A stretch of DNA of 64,000 nucleotides from Artocarpus heterophyllus. Its lineage: Eukaryota > Streptophyta > Magnoliopsida > Rosales > Moraceae. The position numbers and the translations under genes were made by a program. The DNA is taken from the NCBI GenBank assembly GCA_025403435.1, contig CM046327.1, positions 11,710,218 through 11,774,217 on the forward strand. The letters are read 5' to 3'. How positions within the stretch are numbered: position 1 is the first letter of the stretch; each line of letters starts with the position of its first letter. Shown one piece after another: positions 13,086 to 29,020 of this stretch. Under the pieces are notes generated by a model. The model did no database searches. It saw only the letters and a list, made by a program, of their open reading frames with translations, and was not told the DNA's origin.

Positions 13086-13553
13086 TGCGTTAGAAATTTT
13101 TCATATATAGAATTATGATTCTTATATATGCATGAATCCAAATTGCATATAAATCATCTAAATGCGGAAACGTAAAGGAAACGAAATCTAACCTCCTGCC
13201 ATTAATAATTAGAAGAATGAATGGAGAGTTTATCTGCAAGAATTCTTGAAGAAATTTTTGAAAAAAAGAGAATCTTTTAAACTTTCTGCAATTTAAAAAG
13301 ATGTTGTATTTTTAAATAATTGCAAGGCTTAAGAACCCTCTTAAGTTTTACGTGATATTTATAAACACCCACAATCATGGTGTACATTACCAATCTGAAA
13401 AGAAGCATTTTTTTTTGAAACGTTATAACAGTTCTGAATACCCTTTGGTTGACACCCCTTAGAAAATATGTGTATATTAGACCATTTAAAATTATTTTAT
13501 TTATTAGTATTTAAAAACTAATTAAATAATAGTAAATAAAATTAAAATAATAT
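13086..13553 (-). repeat. Probable 3' LTR of the minus-strand copia element
   Basis: It lies directly beyond the polypurine-like GGACCAAGTGAGAGA tract (minus strand) that follows pol. Its far end (TGCGTTAG on the plus strand, 13086) gives a CA terminus on the minus strand. The inner terminus is mutated away from TGTT. With no partner LTR in the window, both ends are approximate. Confidence 0.5.
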
Positions 13554-16500
13554 TCTCTCACTTGGTCCACATATATTTTCTAGATAACCAAAATCAACGA
13601 ATCTCAAACTTAAGGAATAAACATATGAATCATAGCTATAGGTCCTTTTAGAATGAGTATTATCTCCCATGTATTACAATGCATTATATCCCTTAATACT
13701 AACTTATAAATAGTAACATAACTTAATGAATAAACCATATGTTTATTCTAGGTCCAACTTAATTGATCTTTCTTAAAATAGCTGAATATGTACACAACTA
13801 AATATGAGAAAACATCACAACTGAATAAGAGTTTCATTAAAATAATAAATGTACGTATAATGAAATTCACATCATGGAATCAAGTCCTATTCGCACTACA
13901 TGATCCTTAAAATTCTTTGGTGGCATGCCTTTAGTTAAAGGATCGGCAATCATCAACTAAGTGCTAACGTGCTCAATGACCACTTTCTTTTCTTTAACAC
14001 GTTCTCTTATAGCTAAGTACTTAATGTTGATATGTTTACTTCGACTACCACTCTTGTTGTTCTTAGCCATAAACACCGCAAAGAATTGTCATAGCACAAT
14101 CTCAATGGCTTAGAAATAGAATCCACAATTCTAAGCCCAAATATAAAACTCTTCAACCATACACCATGCAAGTAGCTTCGAAACAAGAAATGAACTCGGC
14201 CTCCATAATAGAGGTAGCAGTCAAAGTCTGATTTGCACTCTTCTAAGATACAACTCCACTGGCAAACATGAAAACATAACTAGATGTTGTTTTTCACGAA
14301 TCAACACGGCTGGCAAAGTCTGAATCGGACTATCCAATCACCTCTAGAATGTCAGTCCATCTATACATGAGTAGGTAATCCTTAGTCCCTTGAAGGTATC
14401 TCATCACCTTCTTTATAGCTCTCCAATGGTCAACACCTAGGTTACTCTGATATCTGCTCATCATTCCCACAGAAAATGCAATGTCAGGTCTTGTGCAGAC
14501 CTAAGCATACATTAGGCTTTTAACAGCTGAAGCATATAAAATATTTTTCATTTATTCTTGTTCGAGCTCATTTTTCGGGCACTGGTTCAAATTAAACCTG
14601 TCACCCTTCACAATGGGTGCCACACTTGGTGAACAATCTTTCATCCAAAACCTCTCTAGAACCTTATTGATATAGGTCTCTTGAGACAAACCCAAAATGC
14701 CTCGAGATTTGTCCCAACGGTTCTTAAAGCCAATGACATAAGATGCCTCCCCCATATCCTTTATATCAAAGTTCTTTGAGAGAAATTGCTTCATCTCATA
14801 TAGTAATCCCTATCATTAGTTACAAGTGATATGTCATCCACACATAGCACAAGGAAACAAATCCTACTCTCACTGACATTCTAGTATATACATTGATCCA
14901 TGATATTTTCTTCAAAACCAATGAAGAGATAACATCATGGAACTTCAAAGACCACTGACAAGAGGCTTGTTTCAATCCATATATGGATTTCTTAAGCTTG
15001 CAGACTAAATAGTCACCGTCACGAAAGGAAAATCCTTCTGGTTGTTTCATATAAACCTCTTCCTCTAGATCACTATTGAGAAAGGCTATTTTCACATCCA
15101 TTTGATGTAATCCAAATCGATACAAGAGCAAAAGGTCTCCATGTAGTTGATTTCTTCTCTTTGAGTGAATCCTTTAGCAACGAGTCTTGCCTTATGTCTC
15201 TTAATGTTGCCCAATGAGTCTTTCTTTGTTTTAAAGATCAATTTACATCCAATAGCTCTTACACTATCAAGCACTCAATGAGATCCTAGACTCTGTAGAT
15301 GTCATAGAATTCATTTCAACATTCATGGCACTGTACCATAAGTCAGATTCCTTAAAACTCATAGCCTGTGAAAACGTTTTAGGATCATTTTTGATTCCAA
15401 TATTGTAGTCAGACTCCTATAGATAACAACATAGTTACTAGATATCACTGATCACTTTTCTTTAGTGGATCTCCTTAATGTTGGTTCAACATTCTCCTAA
15501 GAAGTTTGTTGTTCAACAGGCTATTCAACAGTTTCTTGTATCTGTTGTTCAATTGGATCCATTATTTCTTAATCAGTAGTTTGTAAAACTCGAACGACCT
15601 GTTGTGGTTCATCACGCATTTGAACTTTAGGCATGTTGTGTACAACAATCGCTCTATCATATAAAGTGAAAAGTTGAGTCTCTGTATGATCTTTCTCAAA
15701 ATAATGTTTCAGGATCAATTGCTCCTACTAATTAAGTCATTTTCAAGACATTTTGCATTTCTTTACCACAAATTTAGTACTATGAGATGGACAATAAAAT
15801 CTGTATCCCTTAGACCATTAGTATAACTAATAAAATATCCACTTATGGCCCTTGGGTCTAACTTTTTCTCCTGTGGATTATAAACTCTTACCTCTACGGG
15901 CATTCCCAAATGCGTACATGTTCCAAACTTGGTTTCCAACCTTTGAATAACTCAAAAGGCGCCTTTAGGACAGCCTTGTTGGAACTCGGTTCAATATGCA
16001 CACTGTTGTCTTAGAGCTTTAGTCCATAAGGACTCAGAAAGTTTAAAGCTGACAAGTATACTCTGCACCATGTCTAACAATGTTGGTTTCTTCTTTCAGC
16101 TTCACATTCTAGTCTAGAGAACCAGGCATAGTGTATTGGGCAACAATCCTATGCTCTTCAATAAACCTTACAAATAGAGTGTTTGTCCATGCTCAGTGTA
16201 TCTACCGTAATACTCTCACCTCTATCTAATCTCACGATCTTAATTTGCTTTCTATATTGTTTCTCTACTTCTGCTTTAAAGACTTTAAAAGCATCTAGTG
16301 CTTCTTTTTTATTGTTAAGCAAGTAGAATACATGTATCATGAGTAGTCATCTATGAAAGGAACGAAGTACATTTGAGAGTACATGTTCATGTCTAGACTA
16401 CAAATATCTGTATCTATGATTTCAAATAAATTAAACTCCTCTTGGCACCCTTCTTTGACTTATTGGACTGCTTACGTTTAATGCAGTTCACACAAGTATT

Positions 16501-16580
16501 AAAATAGTAAAATCTAAAGTACTAAGTACCTATCATTTACTAATCTCTTAATTCTCTTAGTAGAGATATATCCCAATCTC
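13086..16580 (-). mobile_element. Decayed Ty1/copia retrotransposon, 3' part (IN-RT-RNase H)
   Basis: Reading the minus strand from the gap leftwards, copia pol domains appear in the usual order. First come pre-integrase/integrase pieces (KLGH-like near 16560; integrase core with FKVFKAEVEKQY near 16270; AERRN-like and CILNRVPTR at about 16000-16100). Then reverse transcriptase (ARLVAKGFTQ at about 15190; MDVKIAFLNSDLEEEVYMKQ at about 15080; SIYGLKQA at about 14980; NFDIKDMGEASYVIG at about 14750). Last is RNase H with the C-terminal landmarks MEAEF and ADPLTKGMPPKNFKDH at about 13900-14250. The frame is broken by many stops and shifts, so it is dead. A polypurine tract near 13552-13560 (minus strand) marks the start of a 3' LTR. 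The 5' half, including gag, falls in or beyond the gap. Confidence 0.88.
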
Positions 16581-16680
16581 NNNNNNNNNNNNNNNNNNNN
16601 NNNNNNNNNNNNNNNNNNNNNNNNNNNNNNNNNNNNNNNNNNNNNNNNNNNNNNNNNNNNNNNNNNNNNNNNNNNNNNNN
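16581..16680. other. Assembly gap (100 N)
   Basis: Exactly 100 N, the usual placeholder for a gap of unknown size. It interrupts the copia element at its pre-integrase region. The sequence on its right (16681-16754) does not continue copia pol, so the join may hide several kb. Confidence 0.99.
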
Positions 16681-16754
16681 TTGGGTGGAACCATTACATG
16701 TTGCCAAGCTAAGCCAACCTTTTACCATAAGTAATGGCAAGTGATGACTCATGG

Positions 16755-19700
16755 TGATGAGTCATCAAATTTGCAACAAAAATGAAGTTTAATTCACTTG
16801 ATTTAGAAACCAAAAATGCTCCATATTCCTCCCAAGAAAATCGTTCCCCCGTAGACAATTATCTGTCAAAAGTTTGATGAATTCCAAGCTCTAAATCCTG
16901 CATTAAAGTAAGTTTAAGTGAAGGAGATGAAGATTGAAGAATTTTCAAGTTAAAAACCCAAGCTTTTTCTATTATGCTTAAGGGTTTTGTTCATGATTTG
17001 GATGGGTTTTGATTGGGTTTTTTCATGGTTTTTATGGAGAAGGCATGACAAAGTTTTGAGCTTAACAAAGGAAGATAAAAAAAGTTTGATTAAGTTTAGG
17101 TAAATTTCTAAACTTTATACTTGAAAGTTTATGCTAAAAGTATGCATACCAAGTGTTTGATGTATGTTTTGGTTTATGGTATGTAAGATAGACATTATAG
17201 CATGATTGGTTTATGCTTTATATTGTTGGTGATGATGAAAAAAATAAAGAAAGTAAGGGTTTTGTGGTTAAAAGTGAAAAATTGTTAAACTTTATAAAGT
17301 ATGACCGGTTTCAAAGGAATGGGGTCTTGAGGGCCTTAGAGGCCAATTTATATTCCAAGTAAGGTCTGAAATTTTCCAACATAATGAGGGAAACAACTTT
17401 TGTGAATAAAGTTTTGTAAAATTCCAAAAGGATTAAATTGTAAAGTTTAGTAAAAGTTCAGTAGATTTAAAAATCAGCCAAAAAGTCCACCTTAACGTTA
17501 AAATTTGAGGAAAGTTAAAGCATGAAAGTTGTATAACTCATTGAAATATTAAGACAACGTAGACAATTTATTAAAATTCTCTTCAGTTGAGGAGTTATAA
17601 ATTTTACGAAATTTTGAGCATAAAATTTCAAGAAATGAAAACGCTATGAAAAGTTTAAAATTAGACCAAGGAGCTTTTATAAGTTTTATTCCTTGTGAAA
17701 AATTGAATGTTTTGGTATAAAGTGGTCGTTTTTGGTTTGGGGGGCAAAAATGTCAAGATTTTTGTATTTCGGGCCAAAATTATAAAATCTTGTGAAAACT
17801 AGGTTTTCACCAAGGAACATTGGGTTCCTGCACTGTTATAGGCAGTGAGTAATCATAGATGCTAAGTTTTAAAGGATTTAAAGTTTAGTCAAGGAATGAA
17901 TGAAAGAGAAACATTAAGGACAAAAATGTAGAGATTTTCGTATTACGGGTCAAAACTACAAAGTTTAGACAAAATAGATTTAATTAATAAGAAAACTGTT
18001 TTTTTGTTTTCCACAATATTATGAGACGTAAAGAAATGAAAGTTATGTTTTAAACAAGTTCTGAAAATTTTAAAAGACCCGTCAAGGGCAAAATGGTCAT
18101 TCTACGAAAAAGGGCAAAATGGACTCAAAACGCCCGATATTGAAAAATGCCCCTTCACGGAAATTTTTCCATGATATGTAAGTAATGAAACGGTAAAGTT
18201 AAGCAATGAGTTTAATAAAGGTATGAAATTGACAAAAACCCGTTAAGGGTAAAAACGCCATTTTTAAGAAAACGGTTAAAGCGGAGTCCACCATTCTAAA
18301 CCAGCAAAACATTCTTAGATGAAAAATGTTTCGTAATACGTTAAGTAATAAAACCGTCACATGAGATGGGAAATTTAATAAGGGATGTTTAAGATAAGTA
18401 AAAGAAAGGTAACCTAGTGGGTTACAAAGTCAAGTAAAACTAATGATAACCCAATGGGTTGTGGGATTAAGTAAAGAGAAAAGTAACCTGGTGGGTTACA
18501 AAGTTAAGAGCAAGGTAAACCAATAGTTTATAAAATTAACTAAAGTGAAAGGGAATGGTAACCTTGTGGGTTACAAATTGAAGTAAAAGAAATTGGGTTA
18601 ACTAATAGGATACAAAAGAAAAAGGAATGAATGATTAATAATTAAGTTATATTATCAATCAAGTAGATTGGTAATATAAAAAGTTAGCTAATAAGTTAGG
18701 TGTCTTATGATCAGGACACAGAAGCCGACTAATAAAAGGAAAAGGAAGGAAACAAGAACGTTAGAGCGTTATCCAAGTAAGTTCAAACCTGACCTATAAC
18801 ATGAAGTAAATAATTTTCAAATGTTTATTTATATGTTTGCAAATGTGTTTGCAATTGTTATGCAAGTTGTTTTGTTTTAAAGTATGTTTGCATTTATTAT
18901 GGAAAAAGGTTTTAAAGTTAAAGTTAAGATTTGCAATGTACTTACAACTATTATGTTTAAAGTATGATTGCATTTAACATGCATAAAGTTTAAAAAATCA
19001 AGTAAAGGTTTGCAAGGTATTTGCAAATATTATTCTTAAAGTACGTTTGCATGTGAAATGCATAGTGTTTTAAAGAGTGCAAGTTATGATTTGCAAATGT
19101 CTTTGCATATGATGTGTTAGCATTTAATATGCTCACTAAAGCTAATAAGAAGGTAAAGTAAAGATAAAAAAGAAAGTATCGTACTAGCCTCCTTGATGTG
19201 AGGTGCATAAGTAAAGTTAAAGTTATGACCTCCTTGATGTGAGGTATATAAGTAAAGTTAAAGTTATGACCTTGGTGTTCAATGGTCTTCAAGTCTTCCA
19301 CAAGGGAAGCATTATGTTTATGATCTCATGATTAATGATGTTGGTACAAACACTAAAGTAAGATAAGGAAAGTTAAGGAACAAAGATAAATAGTTAAAGT
19401 AAGAAATAAATGAACATAAGAGGTTCATAATTGAAAGTTCATAATTGAGCATAAATGGAATCATGCATTTTGATTTTGCCTGTATTCCTTGTTATGAAAT
19501 GTTTATATGTTATGAAAAATATTCTGTGAAATGTTTTACTTTAAATATTTATCAAAAACATTTTTATGTTTACCAGAAAAGGTTATAAAGAAAGTTTTAA
19601 GGAAAAACATTTAAGAAATGTTTTATGAAAAAACATTTTAATAAAAAAGTTTTTTAAGAGAAAAGCTTATGAAGCATGTTAAAATGATTTGTGAGTTTAT

Positions 19701-20235
19701 ATTTGAACTTACTGAGCGAAAGCTCATAAAAGTTTCTTCATGCTGTAGGTAGTCCTATGGGTGACCATCAGGATTTGTTTGAAGAGCTTGATACTGCGGA
19801 GGACAAATGTGAAGATTTGGGTATGGATACTATTGCAGTATGCTTCCGCTACTCAAAGAAAAGGTTTTCCATTATTTGACGTAGTGTTTTCCAAAGTTCA
19901 AGAAAGTCGAAGTTTTAAGAAATGTTTTCAAAGTTTTAAGATATATTTTACCAAATGTTTTAAATAATTATAAAGATAAGCTTTAAGCTATGATTCAGTA
20001 AATGTTTCTTATTATGTTTTAAGAAACGATTTGAAATGATTTTAAAGTTAAGTGTTGAGCAATGTCTCAACTTAAATTGCAACAGAAGTCGCAACAGTTC
20101 TCAAGAACGTTTTAAAGGATGTTAAAGAAAAAAGGAATTTTTTTTTCAATAGTTTACTTACTAAGTAAGTAAGCTTAATGTTTAAGAAAAGATATTTAAG
20201 TAAGTTAAGTGACTACCCAAAAAGGGTGGTCATCA
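16755..20235 (+). mobile_element. Solo LTR, large Ty3/gypsy type (3.48 kb), TSD CATGG
   Basis: It starts TGATGAGTCATC and ends GGTGGTCATCA. CATGG occurs immediately outside both ends (16750-16754 and 20236-20240), a perfect 5-bp target duplication. No gag or pol is present, so this is one LTR left by recombination. Near its 3' end the block CTTACTGAGCGAAAGCTCAT followed by GTAGGTAGTCCTATGGG is shared, in opposite orientation, with the solo LTR at 37225-40945, which sets the orientation. Very long LTRs with this block are typical of Tekay/Del-like chromoviruses; that lineage call is from memory of the family and is tentative. Confidence 0.88.
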
Positions 20236-20236
20236 C

Positions 20237-20563
20237 ATGGGTAAAAGTCACAATGCACTGAGAATAAAAGCCTATTCTATTGAATCGAGATACAACAAGT
20301 GTGCTCGACAGACTTATATGGGTGAGTGTTCTTCTTCTGAATTTGTGTCAACTAATAGAGAGGACAAGATCCAATTCTGTAAAGATGAACTTTCTAATGA
20401 GAACTTAGATGATATCCAAGCTTCTCTTCAGAGCTATTTGAGGGGATATGTCCATGGTGCGATTGGTAAACTCTGGCCCAAATTCTATACAGAGAGACAA
20501 CGCCTTAGAAATCTAGCGAAAAAAGACCTTGTTTGCCAATTTATAAAAAAAAAAATTGAATGA
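20237..20563 (+). CDS. Unidentified open reading frame, possible gene fragment
   Basis: A 108-codon frame with balanced, protein-like composition, including DIQASLQSYLRGYVHGAIGK and LWPKFYTERQRLRN. I do not recognise it. After the TGA the same frame reads on to about 20808 with further protein-like sequence (KSLEWLIGGDFLEIHSYEQK). A plausible short intron lies between (GT near 20605, AG at 20645). The frame begins exactly at the right target duplication of the solo LTR, so its true 5' part could lie left of 16750, now mostly lost in the gap. It may be a gene fragment or unknown transposon protein. Nothing here supports a function. Confidence 0.3.
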   Translation: MGKSHNALRIKAYSIESRYNKCARQTYMGECSSSEFVSTNREDKIQFCKDELSNENLDDIQASLQSYLRGYVHGAIGKLWPKFYTERQRLRNLAKKDLVCQFIKKKIE

Positions 20564-20929
20564 GAAGTAAATCCTGGATCCATAGATATCGTTAATAACA
20601 CTTGTAAATATTATTATTTTTGTGTTTATGTTTACCTTTTTCAAGAAACATTGTTGAAAATTTACTCGAAAATTGATTTTGGTTTTAATAAAAAATCATT
20701 AGAATGGCTAATTGGTGGAGATTTTCTAGAAATACATTCTTATGAACAGAAGCTTATTCATTCTGGAATAAATTTTCAGCAAAAAAATATGTATGTTTTC
20801 GTGTTTTGAATGTTAGTTTGTTTTTAGATTGTTACATTAGGTGTTCAATCATTTGTGTTTGTTTTTATTTTATTATTATTTTTTATTTTTTCTTTTAAAA
20901 TGTTATCTTGTCAGATGCCACGTTTATTT

Positions 20930-21309
20930 ACTGTAGTAAGTTTGAAATTTTTTAGATTTTACAGAGTCCAACTCCGATGACCAAGACAAGCCATCTCTAG
21001 CTAGGGATATAGACAACATAACAATATTTACATGAATAAAGCGTCCAACTTTATTCCCTTGATTGCAAATCTTTTTATTTAGACTATCACCTTTAAGATT
21101 CATGTCTTTTGCATAATTTATTCATCCTATGCACGATCTTAAAGGTTTAGATTAATAGTCTTAGACTTTAGTTTGAATATTGTATATTCAACATGAATGA
21201 ACATAAAGACAACATATTTGATATATAAAACAATTAATAAACTCTTTACTGATTAAATGTCTCAAAAAAACTATTATATCATTTAATCCTTATGGCACCT
21301 AATCTAACA
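20930..21309 (-). repeat. Copia-type LTR fragment
   Basis: Read on the minus strand from 21309 it begins TGTTAGATTAGGTGCC, the common start of plant copia LTRs, and runs about 380 bp of LTR-like AT-rich sequence. It does not match the 3' LTR at 13086-13553, so it is not that element's partner. No second copy or target duplication was seen; it is a truncated piece. Confidence 0.45.
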
Positions 21310-22796
21310 GTCACAACTTACTACAGGCGGAAGTTAGGTGGAGGATTAGTGATAGTAGAAATATTAGAGTTTTTGAAGACCCATGGATCCCTTGGCCTTC
21401 CACTTTCAAAGTTATCACATGGCAAAACAGGAGAATAGATCGTTGCTAGTTTTGGATCTTAAAGCTAATAAGTCTTGGTCTGAACAGGCACTTGTGGCTA
21501 GTATTTGGGATATTTAATAGGGACTATATTCGTTACTTACCACTTGGAATAAGGTCTGGGGGAACATCGCACTTTGATGATAAAAGAGTATACTTTGTAA
21601 GGTTAGGTTATAAGGTTAAAATGAAGAGAAACAAGATAGCCCAATCTTATGGAGCTGTATAAAGAGTCGTTTTTTGGAAAAAATTATAGGCGTGTCGTAT
21701 CCCATGTAAAGTTAAGATCCATGTCGAGTGGGCTGCTAACGAAGTTCTTGCGGTTAAAGCTAGTCTTTGGCTTCACAGTGTTCAATGTTTATCGGCTTGG
21801 TCCTAGTACAACAAAACTATTGAAGACAACACGCCCTTTGGAGTTGTCATGAAGCAAGGGAAGTGTGGGAATGAAGCTTGTTAAGGGATACTCTCTAGCA
21901 GTTGAATAAAAGTTCTTCCTTTCTCTCTTTGTGCATGGTTTTTTTCAAGGTAAGGTAGCAAGAAGGAAGAAAACAATCTTTTCTGCATGTTGTCTTGGAG
22001 TATATGGCTCAATAGGAATGCAACACAATTTGGAGGCCATGTTCTTACTACACAGGAGGTGGTTGATCTGGCGACATGAATATTTGGAGACTAAGGGTAG
22101 CAGATTCTAGTAAGATTAAGAGTCACTTCTCACCACGTGTAGCGGAATGCTTGGTAATTCGAGAAGGGGCAAGACTCGTTTGTTGGTTTGTGGAGTTAGA
22201 TGCCCTCAATGCGGTTCAAGCTTCCAAAACTGTCAAAAAAGATCTCTGGAAGTCGGTGTTATTAAGAGTGTATTTGTTTCAGTTTTTAAATCACGATTTA
22301 AATCATTTCGTTACAGTATTTTCTCTCACAAAAATTTAAATATTCATTCAAATACTCTACTCAAATACCCGTATCAAACGTACCATAAGGATATCTACGA
22401 TATCTTCTCTCAAAGTCGACGTGGTTCTATCTCTTATACTTATTGAGAAAGAAATTGTGTAGCTCATGCCTTATAGGGTGTATGGAAGAGTGGTGGGAAC
22501 CGTTGGTTAGAGCCACTTTTACTGTAGCTTGTGAGAGCTTTACACTATAGTAATTTTTTTATTGTTACTATAACATGTAAGAGCTTTATACTGTTTATAA
22601 CTTAAAAAAATAGTAGAAATCACTTTCGCCAAATAGAGGGTTAGCTAATCATGCCCTGTTAGTCACTAAAGATTGTGTTTGGCAACTTTCTATGCCTTCT
22701 TTTATTAGTCCTTGTGCAATTCATGACCTGTTGAGTAATTAATAAATATCCAGTTTTACTTTCAAAAAATAAAAAATAAAAAATAAAAAATTTAAA
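21310..22796 (+). mobile_element. LINE (non-LTR retrotransposon) 3' remnant
   Basis: Degenerate C-terminal LINE ORF2 sequence on the plus strand. It has the post-RT segment RWRISDSRNIRVFEDPWIPW near 21335, the zf-RVT-like segment (KVKIH, AANEVL, KASLW at about 21700-21770; a Cys-poor CH remnant near 21845) and RNase H pieces (WLNRNATQFGG near 22010; NCVAHAL near 22455). The tail is (A)nTAAAAAAT repeats at 22767-22796. Frames are broken throughout. The block between about 22490 and 22650 is a MITE-like insertion. The 5' end is truncated, as usual for LINEs. Confidence 0.8.
22495..22650. mobile_element. MITE-like insertion in the LINE remnant
   Basis: It contains ACTGTAGCTTGTGAGAGC and TTTACACTATAGTAA, which match in order the reverse complement of the MITE at 36440-36575. 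It separates recognisable LINE RNase H sequence (upstream) from the LINE tail (downstream). Ends are approximate. Confidence 0.45.
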
Positions 22797-22937
22797 CCGC
22801 CAAACGGATCCATGTCCTTACGGAATACGGAGAGTATGCGAGATTCCGAAACAAAAAACAGGAACATTCAAGAGAAAAAGAGGTCTTTTGTAGCAGCTTG
22901 AAGGTGACACTTCTCACTCATTTTCAGAGACTCGAAA

Positions 22938-27467
<4,530 letters not shown>

Positions 27468-28240
27468 AGAAGTTTTTATTTTTATTTTTATTTTCTATTT
27501 TTGGGAATGAAGAATATATCTTCTGGGTTTGGTTTTTAGCTTAACGAAAAACCGGTTGCCCACTTCCTGTACAGTGTTAAGTCTGTGTGTTTAAAATTCT
27601 ACGTGCTTTTTTCCTGGAGTGTTTCTTAAAAAAATTTAATTTGTCAATGGCTACAACAAGTGAGGGGAGGAGATGATAGATCTATTTTTTATGGTATTAT
27701 ACCTTCTTTGTTCTGTGAAAATTAAGATTCCTTACCTTAACACCTCTCAGATCGGGATAAGCATCTACAGGAAGGAAAAGAGTAGAGTCGAGAGAAGGGT
27801 GAAAATGATGCCAAATGGAATAAAGGGTAAAAAGTTTTTGTAACAAAAAAGACGAATAACAAAATTTATTCTTGCCTCTTTCGTTTATAAAGGATCTGTT
27901 CGGGGGTTGATGGTTAACTAATTAAAATGCCTCAAACTCTTCTCTCCTTCCCTCTCTCTCTCTCTATCTCTAAAATGAGAAATATGCATCGAGAATACTC
28001 TCTTAATAATCAGCGGTATCGATTAGCCCATAATCCAGTAAACAATGTTTGAGAAACCTACCCATTAATTGCTCATGATGTTGAACGCATGGAAGGTGAT
28101 ACCCACGGCGATGGCTTCGATGAAGAGAGCGGTTCTCTGGAACCTGATTAGACTCGTGAGGTGGTGCAATTTGTTTGTTTTTATTTATTTATATTTAGAG
28201 AGATGCTATAATAAGACCTTGTAGAAGGGTGTTATCTATG

Positions 28241-29020
28241 CAAGCAAGGGTAAAAATATTGGTATTGGTAGAGGTATTAATACTTTAATTTTACGAAAAT
28301 TTTGGAGAAAATATTAGTATCAATTAAAATTTGAGAAAAAATATAAAAATTATATGAATTTTATATTAAATATATCTTTAATACTTTAAGATACAATATA
28401 TATTAAAAATAAACATAAATAAATACAATTTACATAATATACCCATATATATTAGATTTATCAATACCAAGAGAAATTTCTGTGAGGTTCAAATATAGTC
28501 AGAATTTCATCTTGATTCAAACAATATGTTATTTGAGTAGTGCTAAATATAGTTTTGAATATGCTACGTGTAGGTTTTTTGACTTCTTCTCATTGTATTT
28601 CTATAGATAAGAAACTGTGAACTCTCATAATTGTTTTCCTGAGATGGTAATAGTCTGTTCGGATGAGGATAATTTAAAATTTCATAACTATCATAGTTTC
28701 CATGGTAGGGAAGGCTAAATTTTGTTTCAAAGTTAATGTGTATAAGACAGATATTCATTCATTAAAATTATAAAATATCAATAGATTGTTTAAAGGAAAA
28801 AAATTATTAAATTTTATAATTTTCGATATTACTAAAATTTTATCAAAATTTCACCGATATATACCAAAATTTTATACAAAATATACTATAAATTTTTCGA
28901 TATCAATATTTTTGTCGAAATTTTCTATATTTCTTTGATATTTTGTCAAAATCTATAATATAATGAAAAGATATTTTAGTACCTCAAAATTTCAAAAATT
29001 TCAATAAAATTTTCATCTTG
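28241..29020 (-). mobile_element. Non-autonomous DNA transposon, copy A (uninterrupted)
   Basis: A 780-bp element related to 36847-41259 in opposite orientation. The left end CAAGGGTAAAAATATTGG and the right end (complement CAAGATGAAAATTTTATTG) form imperfect inverted repeats. TATCTATG before and TTTCTATG after may be an 8-bp target duplication with one mismatch. Shared internal landmarks with copy B include TGAGGTACTAAAATATC, TATTGTTTGAAT and GTATTGATAAATCTAATATA. It is non-coding apart from a short relic frame (SQKTYT, matched by SQQTYM in copy B). The exact superfamily is undetermined; an 8-bp duplication would suggest hAT. Confidence 0.65.

Noticed and set aside
20930..21309. 5' LTR partner for the minus-strand copia element at 13.1-16.6 kb
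   Set aside because: Placement and orientation would fit a ~5-kb element around the nested solo LTR, but the sequence does not match the 3' LTR at 13086-13553.
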